Source of the DNA: CAZVPF01 sp964628195
Lineage (GTDB): Bacteria; Planctomycetota; Phycisphaerae; Sedimentisphaerales; Anaerohalosphaeraceae
Assembly (NCBI GenBank): GCA_964628195.1
Contig: CAZVPF010000036.1
Coordinates: 1 to 30,121 of the forward strand
DNA length: 30,121 nucleotides
Direction of reading: 5' to 3'
The notes below the pieces were generated by a model that was not told where the DNA came from, made no database searches, and saw nothing but the letters and a program-made list of their open reading frames with translations. A program made the translations under genes and the position numbers. Numbering within the stretch: the first letter of the stretch is position 1; each line of letters starts with the position of its first letter. This document shows positions 7,860 to 16,484 of this stretch, piece after piece.

Positions 7860-8933
7860 TCAGGGCTGCCAGATTGTCGCAGCTATGTGCTGTTGGGGTG
7901 TTGATTCTGTAGAGTAATAGTATACAGTAACCACTTTACCGTCCGGTCGCTGAATAGTTCTCGGATATCCTATGTCCCACGTTCCTCCGTCGTCACGCAA
8001 TATGATCTCCTCGGACCAGTTTTCACCGTCGTCTTCGCTTGTTTTAGCCCTTATGCCCTGTGGAGGATATCTCCAGCCGTAAGTAAGACAGATTCTTCCA
8101 TCGTTTAATTTTATCATACTTGCCGGATTCCAGTTCTGGTCCACCGCCTTGGTTAAAAAAGTCCAGCTTTTGCCGTTGTCCTGCGATTTATATATATCAA
8201 TCCACTTTCTGTTATTTTCGGATGCACGTCTTTGTCGTAAAGCTGTTATATATATCCCCGGATAAAGCTTAACAGTTGAAGGCATGGTACAGTACTCACT
8301 ACTTCCCATGTCAATGGGAGGACAGGGTCCAATGTAAGAGAGAAAGTTAAATGTGCGTCCGCCGTTTTTTGTAATAAATGCCATACATCTGTCAGCCTCT
8401 CCGTCAGGTTTGGCAGAAGGGATAAAAAACAAAGCCTCGCATTGCGAATTCACAATATAATCGGTACGGCTGTGCAATGCGACCTGGTCCATCGCGGGCA
8501 AAAGGAACGGTCCCCGCCAGTTTCTTCCGCGATCATATGAATACCAGTATTTACTATTACGGCATTTCATAGCAAAATCAGGATCGGTAAAATTAATTCT
8601 GCCCGGTGCGGGCTGGATATCCCTGGACCGGTCAAACGCCTCAGGTGTTTCCAATATCCAGTTCTGGCCTCCATCAAGGCTCCGGGCCTGTACCATGGCC
8701 GGGGGTGTTGATGCCGGGTCAATGCTATGGCCATTCGGGTTATAAAGGTAATCGCCAATATTGAAACCAACTAATATCTCATTGCCCCAGGACCATATAC
8801 CTTCGTTTGCCGGCCAACCGCAGAATTTTCCCTCCTGCTCATAAACTGTAATATGCAACGGTTCTGCAAGGGCAAAAGCAGCTGTCATTAATACAGATAT
8901 AATACAAGTAATTTTTTTTACAGAATTAAACAT
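7860..8933 (-). CDS. Exported Asp-box (BNR) sialidase-like protein, paralog 3
   Basis: A 357-residue protein, start taken at 8933, 13 bp after the preceding gene stops. A longer reading from 8987 would overlap that gene and delay the signal peptide. The signal MFNSVKKITCIISVLMTAAF ends near ALA. The mature part is a predicted six-bladed propeller with Asp-box repeats (SLDGGQNWIL, SYDRGRNW, SQDNGKSWTF, SEDDGENWSE). It shares KFCGWPANEGIWSW at the N-terminus and QQHIAATIWQP at the C-terminus with two paralogs just upstream. Asp boxes occur in sialidases and several other propeller glycosidases, and no sialidase arginine triad could be assigned by eye, so the sugar released, if any, is unknown. 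Confidence 0.85.
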   Translation of the reverse strand: MFNSVKKITCIISVLMTAAFALAEPLHITVYEQEGKFCGWPANEGIWSWGNEILVGFNIGDYLYNPNGHSIDPASTPPAMVQARSLDGGQNWILETPEAFDRSRDIQPAPGRINFTDPDFAMKCRNSKYWYSYDRGRNWRGPFLLPAMDQVALHSRTDYIVNSQCEALFFIPSAKPDGEADRCMAFITKNGGRTFNFLSYIGPCPPIDMGSSEYCTMPSTVKLYPGIYITALRQRRASENNRKWIDIYKSQDNGKSWTFLTKAVDQNWNPASMIKLNDGRICLTYGWRYPPQGIRAKTSEDDGENWSEEIILRDDGGTWDIGYPRTIQRPDGKVVTVYYYSTESTPQQHIAATIWQP

Positions 8934-8946
8934 ACTTGAAAAAACC

Positions 8947-10062
8947 TTATTTAAAATATTTCGATGGATCCCAGATAGTAGCTGCAATATGCTGCTGCGG
9001 GATCTTTTCGGTGCAGTAATAGTAAATAGTCACCACTTTTCCATCCGGACGCTGAACACATCGTACATATCCGAGGTCCCACAGCAACCCATCCTGCCGC
9101 AGAATAATTTCATCTGACCATGTTTTTCCATTGTCGCCACTAATATGAGCTTTAATCCCCTGCGGTTTTGCCCGAAAACCATAAGTCAGCAGTAAATGTC
9201 CGCTTGCAAGTTTAATAAGGGATGGCGGATTCCATGAATTTTCGGGTACCGGAGTGCTCAAATATTCCCAGGTTCGACAGCGGTCGGTTGATACAAAAGT
9301 ATCTATCCATTTCTTTTTAGCCCTTCTTTGTCTTACACAACTGACAAAAGTCTTTTCATCTATTTGAACCGTGGCCGGTTGAACACAGTAATAATGGCCC
9401 CCTTTCATAATCGGGGGCATCGGTCCGATCCAGTTGAGAAAATCAAAAGTTCTGCCGCCATCCTCAGTAAGAACGCAGAATATGGCGCCTTCTATCCCAT
9501 CGGGCTTATCTGAAGTTAAAAAGATCAGGCACTGTTTCTCGTCAAGTACAACATAATCGGTTCTTGCCTGTACCTCTATACACCCAAAATCAGGAAATCT
9601 AAAAGGTCCCTCCCACGACTTTGCCCTGTTATAAGAATAGTAAAATCTGTCACCGCGACACTTAAAAGCAAAGTCAGGGTGAGTAAAGTTTACAGGTTCT
9701 GATAAACCTGAAACAGGTTTTTCAATTCCAAACCGGGATGGGTTTTTAACGATTTGCATTTCTTTCATAAAAGCTTCGGGTTTTTCAAAAGACCAAGTTC
9801 TTCCTCCATCGATGCTCCTGGCCTGCACAGTCTCCAGCGGATAATCACTGTTGTAGTTGTGGCCGCGCTCTACTCTTTTATAGGTCCCCATATTGAACCC
9901 GACGAGTATTTCATTTTCCCATGACCAAACGCCTTCATTCGCAGGCCAGCCGCAGAATTTTTCCTTGTCATGGTACACTATCAAGTGTTCCATGCCCCAA
10001 ATTGGACCTGTAAGTGCGGTTATAACAGATAGGCCCAAAATAAATTTACTATAAATACCCAT
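8947..10062 (-). CDS. Exported Asp-box (BNR) sialidase-like protein, paralog 2
   Basis: A 371-residue protein. The ATG at 10062 has GGGAG about nine bases upstream and starts a normal signal peptide (MGIYSKFILGLSVITALTGP). An ATG at 10080 overlaps the previous stop codon as ATGA and cannot be excluded. The mature protein contains KFCGWPANEGVWSWENEILV, Asp boxes (SIDGGRTWSF, STDRCRTWEY, SGDNGKTWSD) and the end QQHIAATIWDP. It is closely related to the genes at 7860-8933 and 11628-12782, so the family has been duplicated in place. Location is periplasmic or extracellular. Enzyme activity is inferred from fold only. Confidence 0.85.
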   Translation of the reverse strand: MGIYSKFILGLSVITALTGPIWGMEHLIVYHDKEKFCGWPANEGVWSWENEILVGFNMGTYKRVERGHNYNSDYPLETVQARSIDGGRTWSFEKPEAFMKEMQIVKNPSRFGIEKPVSGLSEPVNFTHPDFAFKCRGDRFYYSYNRAKSWEGPFRFPDFGCIEVQARTDYVVLDEKQCLIFLTSDKPDGIEGAIFCVLTEDGGRTFDFLNWIGPMPPIMKGGHYYCVQPATVQIDEKTFVSCVRQRRAKKKWIDTFVSTDRCRTWEYLSTPVPENSWNPPSLIKLASGHLLLTYGFRAKPQGIKAHISGDNGKTWSDEIILRQDGLLWDLGYVRCVQRPDGKVVTIYYYCTEKIPQQHIAATIWDPSKYFK

Positions 10063-10076
10063 TGAAAATCTCCCTG

Positions 10077-11600
10077 TCATTTACAATCCGGACCGTTGCA
10101 GGCAAGCCACTGTCCGGCCAAGATAGCAATATCCGAAAAATCAACCCGGCAGTCCCCGTTTAAGTCGTCTTGGGGGCAGATGTGCCACCTGTCGTCAGAA
10201 CAGCCCTCAAAATAAGGTTCAAAAATAACCTCCTGCGAAACAGCATTGCCCTGACCGGAAGGGTTGGATACGGGATTATATGGCCCAGTGTCCATACCCC
10301 AGAAATTGTTTGCGGCGTTTACGACAGTTGTCCCACTGTTCAAAAGACCGTATGTTGCATTCCAGTAAAGCCCATTAGCAAGAACCTTAACCGGCTCGGA
10401 ACCGAGTAAACGTACGCCGTAACTGTTATAGTATATGTCATTATCTATTATCGAAATATTTGAAGCATTATCGTATACGACCACGCCATTGACACAGTTC
10501 CGGACCACACTGCTTAGAAGACTGATATCATTAGAATCCCTGTATATCGTTAAGCCGTCAGCGTTATTATCACTTTCTAGAATGCAATTGATTAAAGTGC
10601 AGCTGTTCACAGGATGATATACATTGTCAGTAGAACTTGCCACTCTCACCAGGTATACTGTAGCAGTATCCTGATTTTGGATGGTAAATCCATCTATTTT
10701 AACATTGTCGGAAATGAGGCAAATTCCGTTGCCGGCAATTTTAATTACAGTGCTCTCGGGCCCTTCGACTGCTTTTAGGGTCAGGGGTTTGTCGATATTC
10801 AGTTGACTTTCGTTATAAACAGCCGGAGGTATGTAAACCGTGGAACCTTCTGTTGCTGAACTGACAGCCTGCTGGATGCTCCCTATTGCATATGCCGTAG
10901 TCATTCCAGGATTAATATTATCGTAATCCAGTTGCACTTGACTGTTGCCTTCAAAAGCGATGATCCTTTCAGTTGAGATGTATGAATTTATTAATGTTCT
11001 CTGGTCGCCCGGCATAATTAATTGCCCGTATGTGATATTTATTACCCCGCCTAACCCAATATCGGATATTTGAGTAATTTCCATCAGTCCGCCAAAGAGG
11101 TTTACAGTTGCGGAACTTACATCATCATCACAAATAAAAAGGCCTGTCCCAGCGGTATTGCCATAAACCTGCAATCTGCCGGCGACAATGTTAACTGTTG
11201 CTGTGCCACCCTGCTGGGCCACATATAAGTCGCGGGTTCTGACATTCGCAGTTGCCCCGTTTATATTTAGTATTCCATATCCACCGGGCTGTCTTGCGAT
11301 ATACCAGTAACTGTCATTTACAAGAGTCCCGCCCGTAAATGTAAGTTCAACAGTACCGGTGCAATTTTCACAAGGTCCAATTATTTTTCGCGGATTAACA
11401 CTGTCACCTTCTTCCACAAGTATTTGACCGGGAACATCAAAAAACACCCTGTCTCCGGGATCGGGCAGCACGTCCCCTGCCCAGTTCTCTGCTGTCAGCC
11501 AGCGGTCGTCCATTCCGCCCCCGTCCCAGTAGCGGTCGGCTGCGAGGGCAAAAAAGTTAAATAAACAAATCAGAGTTAAAAGCGATAAGCATTTTTTCAT
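10077..11600 (-). CDS. Secreted WDGG module plus right-handed beta-helix plus dockerin-like tail
   Basis: A 507-residue exported protein with a signal peptide at 1-20. Residues 21-225 are the shared module starting RYWDGGGMDDRWLTAENW. Residues about 235-465 resemble the NosD/pectate-lyase-like parallel beta-helix: an SIQQAVSSATEGSTVYIPP start, then short repeats such as KIDGFTIQNQ, NISIIDNDIYYN and the NNFWG motif seen in such helices. The tail DLNGDCRVDFSDIAILAGQW (478-497) is a single-loop dockerin-like motif. It may bind or cleave an acidic polysaccharide, but no lyase catalytic residues were identified. It lies 27 bp after the first sialidase-like gene and overlaps or abuts the next one. 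Confidence 0.82.
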   Translation of the reverse strand: MKKCLSLLTLICLFNFFALAADRYWDGGGMDDRWLTAENWAGDVLPDPGDRVFFDVPGQILVEEGDSVNPRKIIGPCENCTGTVELTFTGGTLVNDSYWYIARQPGGYGILNINGATANVRTRDLYVAQQGGTATVNIVAGRLQVYGNTAGTGLFICDDDVSSATVNLFGGLMEITQISDIGLGGVINITYGQLIMPGDQRTLINSYISTERIIAFEGNSQVQLDYDNINPGMTTAYAIGSIQQAVSSATEGSTVYIPPAVYNESQLNIDKPLTLKAVEGPESTVIKIAGNGICLISDNVKIDGFTIQNQDTATVYLVRVASSTDNVYHPVNSCTLINCILESDNNADGLTIYRDSNDISLLSSVVRNCVNGVVVYDNASNISIIDNDIYYNSYGVRLLGSEPVKVLANGLYWNATYGLLNSGTTVVNAANNFWGMDTGPYNPVSNPSGQGNAVSQEVIFEPYFEGCSDDRWHICPQDDLNGDCRVDFSDIAILAGQWLACNGPDCK

Positions 11601-11627
11601 AACAGTACCATTTATATTAGGATGCTT

Positions 11628-12782
11628 TTAAGGTTGCCATATTGTGGCCGCAATATGCTGACGGGGTTTCTGCTTTGTGTGATAATAATAAACACTGACT
11701 ATTTTTCCGTCGGACCGAACTTTGCTCTGGACATATCCAATATCCCAGCTAAGCCCGTCATCTCTCAATATAATCTCATCAGACCAGGTTTGACCATTAT
11801 CTTTACTAATCTTAGCCCGTAAGCCGTAAGGTTTCAGGCGATAACAATAGATCAGTACAAGTCTATCGTCGGGGAGTTTAACTAATGACGGGGGATTATT
11901 TACCCGGTCAACAGCCTTGGTTAAATGTGTCCAATTTTTACCCAGGTCATCACTGCGATAAATATCGATCCATTTACCGCCCTCAAACCGCTGCCGAAGA
12001 GATGTAACAAGAGTGTTTTCAGAAATTCGAACTGTAGAGGGCATAATTGAAAAAGAAAATCGTTTATATTCCAGTGGAGGAAATTTATCGGTTACCCAAC
12101 CTTGTATCTTCCAGCTCAGTCCACCGTCTTCAGTTAATATTCCAAAAGTTTTGCCGTATTTGCCATCGGTCGGAGACGAAGAAATAAAAGCGAGACATTT
12201 ATATTCTCCAAGAACAATATAATCTGTTCTGGCCATAATAAGTTTCTGCCCGAAATTCGGCAACTCAAAAGGACCGGTCCAGCTATCTCCCCTGTCATAT
12301 GAATAATAGTACCTGTTGGAACGGAACTTCATAGCAAAATTATGGTGGCCAAAACGTACCCTTTTCGTCAATGTTTTTACGACATCTGGTCCCTGCTTAA
12401 ACTTATCAGGGTCCTCAAGATATGCCGGCGGTAATATTTCCTCTGGTTTTTCAACACTCCATGATTGTCCGCCATCGGTGCTCCTGGCGAAATAGATGTA
12501 CTTGGGGCTTTCACGGTCAATACTGTGCCCTTTTTCTGTTTTCTTATAGCCGGATATTTCAAAGCCGACCAGCATTTCGTCACCCCATGACCACATCCCC
12601 TCGTTTGCAGGCCAGCCGCAAAACTTACCTTTTTCATCGTAAACTACTACATTTTCAATGCAGCCCTCGGGGCATTGGTCCTTAACACCCGCTCTTTCTT
12701 CAGTCACAGTGGATTCAGGGGCACAGCCGATTATCCATAGCATTAAAAGGAACATTACTGTATGGTTAATTTTTGCCGGCAT
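11628..12782 (-). CDS. Asp-box (BNR) sialidase-like lipoprotein, paralog 1
   Basis: A 384-residue protein. The ATG at 12782 is preceded by AAGGAG and starts a lipoprotein signal, MPAKINHTVMFLLMLWIIGC, with a IIGC lipobox and Cys20 as the lipidated residue, so this paralog is membrane-tethered while its two relatives are not. It carries KFCGWPANEGMWSWGDEMLV, Asp boxes (STDGGQSWSV, SYDRGDSWTG, SKDNGQTWSD) and the end RQHIAATIWQP. It is the first gene of the seven-gene unit ending at 4925 and follows the conserved site B. A cell-bound enzyme or binding protein acting on a glycan is likely; the exact substrate is unknown. Confidence 0.87.
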   Translation of the reverse strand: MPAKINHTVMFLLMLWIIGCAPESTVTEERAGVKDQCPEGCIENVVVYDEKGKFCGWPANEGMWSWGDEMLVGFEISGYKKTEKGHSIDRESPKYIYFARSTDGGQSWSVEKPEEILPPAYLEDPDKFKQGPDVVKTLTKRVRFGHHNFAMKFRSNRYYYSYDRGDSWTGPFELPNFGQKLIMARTDYIVLGEYKCLAFISSSPTDGKYGKTFGILTEDGGLSWKIQGWVTDKFPPLEYKRFSFSIMPSTVRISENTLVTSLRQRFEGGKWIDIYRSDDLGKNWTHLTKAVDRVNNPPSLVKLPDDRLVLIYCYRLKPYGLRAKISKDNGQTWSDEIILRDDGLSWDIGYVQSKVRSDGKIVSVYYYHTKQKPRQHIAATIWQP

Positions 12783-12834
12783 TACGCAACTCCTTTTTAA
12801 GAAATAAATCAAAATACAATTACTTCAGACAATA

Positions 12835-12898
12835 ATGATACTGACTGATCCACAAATCGGCATTACCACTTTTCGACTAAAAACAATCTTTTTGCGAA
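12835..12898 (-). promoter_or_regulatory. Conserved tandem operator (site B) with -10 box for the 12782->4925 unit
   Basis: In the transcription direction, TTCGCAAAA and GTCGAAAAG half-sites are 21 bp apart within 12866-12898. A TATCAT -10-like hexamer lies 29 bases past the GTGG at the end of the site (12840-12835), nearly the same spacing as at site A, again without a -35 consensus. The position, 53 bp upstream of the lipoprotein ATG at the nearest edge, suits an activator-dependent promoter. Confidence 0.65.
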
Positions 12899-12934
12899 CA
12901 GTCAAAATCAATCTCTCGATTACAGCACCAAGGA

Positions 12935-15900
12935 TCAATCTATAGTCAATACCCCATCTTGCAAAAATTGTTGTGAAAATTCGAGCAAATCGCTCATGTC
13001 AACGATACAATCATTATTAATATCACCTTTAAGCTCAACTTCAGATAAACATCGCTGAGGATAGAGCTTTATGTCATCAAAAACAACTGTCCCCACTCCT
13101 CCACCAGGCAGTGAACCGTTTGCATCCCCAACACCAATTGTGAAACTTACGATATTATCGAGCGAAAGGTGTAGATTAGTCAGATCTACCCGCCAAAGGT
13201 CCCACGTTTGCTCAGTGATTTGATCGACATCATTATTTGTAAATGTTGCTTCCCTGCCCATCGCATCTTTTAATTTTATGAATATATCAGCTGGTGTATT
13301 AGTTAATTTTCCCTTGAACCAGATATCAAGTGATTTTATATTGAATCTATCCCAGTTCCTTCCCGGTAGGTAAGAAACAGCAGCGTAAGAACGTGGTTCG
13401 ACTCTATTGTCATAATCCAGCCTTAAGGCCTGCTGACCCCAGTGTACATCATCAGTTTCAATATGAATATTCGAGCCTCCGCCCACTTGCCAGACAGAAG
13501 TAATATCTGCTGCTCCTGCCGGTGAGTAAAACTCCATATCATCAATATCACCCATTGCCATTGGCTCTTCGAGCCATTTTAAGTTAAATTTATAATATAA
13601 ACCGCTGCTAACAAGATGGATTATATTATCAGGTGACTGAGTGCAGCCAAGATATCCTGCAGGCTCTGCGTGTGCCTGGTCCATAGTGAAAATACCTGTG
13701 CGTCCCCTGCCATCGTATTTTTGCGGCTGTTCGTCTGTCGTTAAAGGCTTTATGACAGGCCAAGTTTGTCCTTCATCATATGATACAGAAGCAAAAAGTC
13801 CGAATATCAATCTTTCCTTATCAATAGCATCTTCCACAACAATTCCAGGGTTGGAAAATGAGAAAAGCACTATCGGCCCCTCGTTCAAACGTATCATAAC
13901 AGGCCGTTGCCCACCCTGCAGACCCGGGAATACACTTGCATAATAAGTCCATGATTGCCCTTTGTCCACAGAAACGCTCTTAGGCATCATTCCATTTATA
14001 TTGTTCTTCCGACCAAATGCCATAAAACTTCCATCTTCTGTTTCAACAACAGCTGCATGAATACCGGCGATCTTTCCCCCAGTTGCCCCCTGGGCATAAT
14101 CAGGCTCCGGTTTACCGTATCCTGGGTTATACCACGTTTGTCCGCCATCTTGGCTTATATGTATAAAGGATCCGTCAGTATCTAAATATCCCCCGTCACC
14201 AACCATTACCAAATCTCCGTTTGAAGCTACAAAACCAAAATGAGCATGATAAAAACGTCCATCCCAATGATCCGGATATACAAGTTTGCCTTTGCTCCAG
14301 TCAGCGCCGTTATTTGTACTCCATTTGGTCATTCCCGCAAGGGTTGCCCACTTCGCAGATGCCGAAATACCACGCATATAGACGACTTTGCCGTTTCCAT
14401 CATTGATCAAGGCCCCGCCGCTTCCGTCTCTGTCTGGTGTATAAAAGAAAACCGAGGCTGGGTCCCATTGGTTATTACCGCACCTTAATCGGCTGGCAAT
14501 TGTATATATCTCTCGCCATTGAAAATTGGTAACCCAGCACAAAAGGAGATCTCCATTATCACACCATGTAATAGTCGAGGCATGGCTGTTAGGCCAGTTT
14601 TCCGGGTATGAACCTTCTGCCGGGGGAACATAAAAACTAACGGGTCCCTCAAAGTAAGGCTGATTCATATCCGTCACCGGGGGCCATTGATAATCCTCCT
14701 GAGAAACATGTCTCATGTTTAACGGTTTTTGGGTTTCAGGAAGAGGATCACCCAATGAATGATTTGTCATAACAACCCGAAAGCCCGTCATCCATTGCTT
14801 ATCATTCGGCACGGTCCCCATTCTGTTGGCCGACCTGAGAAAAAACAGCGTTGTTCCGTGACTTCCACCACGTGTTACTTTGAACTGCCCGTTTATCCTT
14901 CCGAGAGGATCATTTTGCGGTCCAACCGGATACTTGCCGTACCAGTCGTAACACCACTCTTCCACATTACCATGCATGTCATAAAGCCCCCATGGATTGG
15001 GAGGTGTCGACGCGACTTCTAAAGAGACAGGTAATTGAAACCAATCGATCTGCTGGTTTTTCCAGTATTCTAAAGGCAGGTCATCTCCGGTATAATAAGC
15101 TGTTTCCGTTCCGGCCCGGCAGGCATACTCCCATTCTGCTTCTGTGGGTAAACGGTAATTCCTGTCTTCCTTTTGCGAAAGCCACTGGCAAAAGGCGTTG
15201 GCATCTTCCCAGCTTACATAAAGTACGGCCTCGTTGTCTCCGTTAGAAAAACCGTTTTTGCCCCTGAATTCAGAGTGAGTTGGATCAAATTGTTCGTATT
15301 GGGCGTTTGTCACTTCGGTCGTTGACATATAAAATGGTTTAGTAATATTTACTTCGTGTGAAGGATGTTCATCAAATTCACCGCTGTCGATATCGGAGCC
15401 CATTGTAAATCTTCCAGGCGGAATATAAACAAATTCCAATCCAACAGAACTAATTGGCTCACCAGAAACAATAGTAGTATCCGTTTCTGGGCTGTAATCA
15501 CAAAAAACAAGGCCATTGCCATCATAAGCCCGGATCAATCCTTCAGATATATATTGTTCTACTAAAGCCTTGAAATCTCCGTTTAAGTAAATCCTGCCGC
15601 CTTTAATATTAATTTGCCCCCCCGAATTAATACTGAAGTTGCCTGCCGTTATTGTACCTCCGGATAATTCTATGCTTCCTGTTGAGATATTGTCGCCAGC
15701 AATAGTTAGCCCGCTTGTGTCAGTCCCGTTAACTGTCAGCGAACCTCCGTACATATTTAAAACAGCATTTCCCCCCACAATTCCAACAGTAAAGTCCCTG
15801 GTACTTACCTGTCCATCATAAATATTAATTACCCCCTGCCCCCCCGGAACACGTCCAAACTGCCAATAAGCCCTGTTTGACAAGCTCCCGCCTCTGATAT

Positions 15901-16231
15901 CCATAGTTAACGTAGTTACTGTCTGGTGAACGGGACCAAGAATTTTATCTATGTGTATATCATCTCCACTTACTATGAGTATAAGACCGTCAGTTTCATC
16001 AAGTATAGCTCGATCGGAACTCTGGGGAAGGGTATCGCCAACCCAGTTTTGAGCGCTTAACCACCTGTCGGTATAGCTTTCACCATCCCAGAAGCTGTCA
16101 TCAGCTATAACAAAACTGCAACAACGTATAAGAAAAAACGCCATTAGAGATTTAATTAAGAAGTGCCTAATTGCAGAGAGAACGTCAGGTTTTAATTTGA
16201 ATCTTACTATTGAAAACTCCTGTCCAGCCAT
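12935..16231 (-). CDS. Secreted fusion: WDGG module, FGE-like domain, sialidase-like propeller, beta-sandwich, dockerin-like tail
   Basis: A 1098-residue protein from the ATG at 16231. No clear ribosome-binding site is visible; a TTG two codons earlier is less likely. An unusually long N-region leads to a hydrophobic signal ending near residue 44. Domains: shared repetitive module (about 45-240); formylglycine-generating-enzyme-like (SUMF1/EgtB type) domain (about 262-490) with RLPTEAEWEYACRAG, DMHGNVEEWCYDWYG and VTRGGSHGTT; propeller with Asp boxes SQDGGQTWYN, SVDKGQSWTY and SYDEGQTWPV (about 540-885); carbohydrate-binding-type sandwich (895-1060); tail DINNDCIVDMSDLLEF. The cysteines that active FGE has after RGGS are replaced here by Gly/Thr and Phe/Leu, so the domain is unlikely to mature sulfatases. 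It faces the XylR-like regulator across a shared intergenic region. Confidence 0.85.
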   Translation of the reverse strand: MAGQEFSIVRFKLKPDVLSAIRHFLIKSLMAFFLIRCCSFVIADDSFWDGESYTDRWLSAQNWVGDTLPQSSDRAILDETDGLILIVSGDDIHIDKILGPVHQTVTTLTMDIRGGSLSNRAYWQFGRVPGGQGVINIYDGQVSTRDFTVGIVGGNAVLNMYGGSLTVNGTDTSGLTIAGDNISTGSIELSGGTITAGNFSINSGGQINIKGGRIYLNGDFKALVEQYISEGLIRAYDGNGLVFCDYSPETDTTIVSGEPISSVGLEFVYIPPGRFTMGSDIDSGEFDEHPSHEVNITKPFYMSTTEVTNAQYEQFDPTHSEFRGKNGFSNGDNEAVLYVSWEDANAFCQWLSQKEDRNYRLPTEAEWEYACRAGTETAYYTGDDLPLEYWKNQQIDWFQLPVSLEVASTPPNPWGLYDMHGNVEEWCYDWYGKYPVGPQNDPLGRINGQFKVTRGGSHGTTLFFLRSANRMGTVPNDKQWMTGFRVVMTNHSLGDPLPETQKPLNMRHVSQEDYQWPPVTDMNQPYFEGPVSFYVPPAEGSYPENWPNSHASTITWCDNGDLLLCWVTNFQWREIYTIASRLRCGNNQWDPASVFFYTPDRDGSGGALINDGNGKVVYMRGISASAKWATLAGMTKWSTNNGADWSKGKLVYPDHWDGRFYHAHFGFVASNGDLVMVGDGGYLDTDGSFIHISQDGGQTWYNPGYGKPEPDYAQGATGGKIAGIHAAVVETEDGSFMAFGRKNNINGMMPKSVSVDKGQSWTYYASVFPGLQGGQRPVMIRLNEGPIVLFSFSNPGIVVEDAIDKERLIFGLFASVSYDEGQTWPVIKPLTTDEQPQKYDGRGRTGIFTMDQAHAEPAGYLGCTQSPDNIIHLVSSGLYYKFNLKWLEEPMAMGDIDDMEFYSPAGAADITSVWQVGGGSNIHIETDDVHWGQQALRLDYDNRVEPRSYAAVSYLPGRNWDRFNIKSLDIWFKGKLTNTPADIFIKLKDAMGREATFTNNDVDQITEQTWDLWRVDLTNLHLSLDNIVSFTIGVGDANGSLPGGGVGTVVFDDIKLYPQRCLSEVELKGDINNDCIVDMSDLLEFSQQFLQDGVLTID

Positions 16232-16264
16232 TACCAATTATAACAAATAGTACTGCTTTTATAT

Positions 16265-16331
16265 AGTTTAATCTAATTTTGAACTACTAACAAAGTCACT
16301 TTGCGCCTAAAAACAATCATTTTTTTCGCAA
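16265..16331 (-). promoter_or_regulatory. Conserved tandem operator (site C) in the divergent intergenic region
   Basis: The site at 16297-16331 shares TAAAAACAATC and flanking CACTTT with site B. Its half-sites are altered to GCGAAAA and GCGCAAAG, with 23-bp spacing. A weak TAAACT box (16270-16265) lies at the 29-base spacing seen for site B. On the other strand a TATACT (16349-16354) could serve the regulator gene. The variant half-sites suggest a weaker or autoregulatory site. Confidence 0.55.
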
Positions 16332-16484
16332 AAAAAACCGAGATATATTATACTGTAGGCATATAACATAAACTCAAATTATAACTTAAATTAACCGAAC
16401 AACTTGGCCTCTTGTTAAGACTTAGGTTATTTATTGATGTGAAGTTTTAGAATTCGCGAGCTGATTAGGCGGAGTTTGCTGAGT

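Noticed and set aside
12935..16231. FGE-like domain as the maturase of the sulfatase at 4925-6517
   Set aside because: The catalytic cysteine positions after RGGS are not Cys, and the domain is part of a dockerin-tailed secreted fusion.
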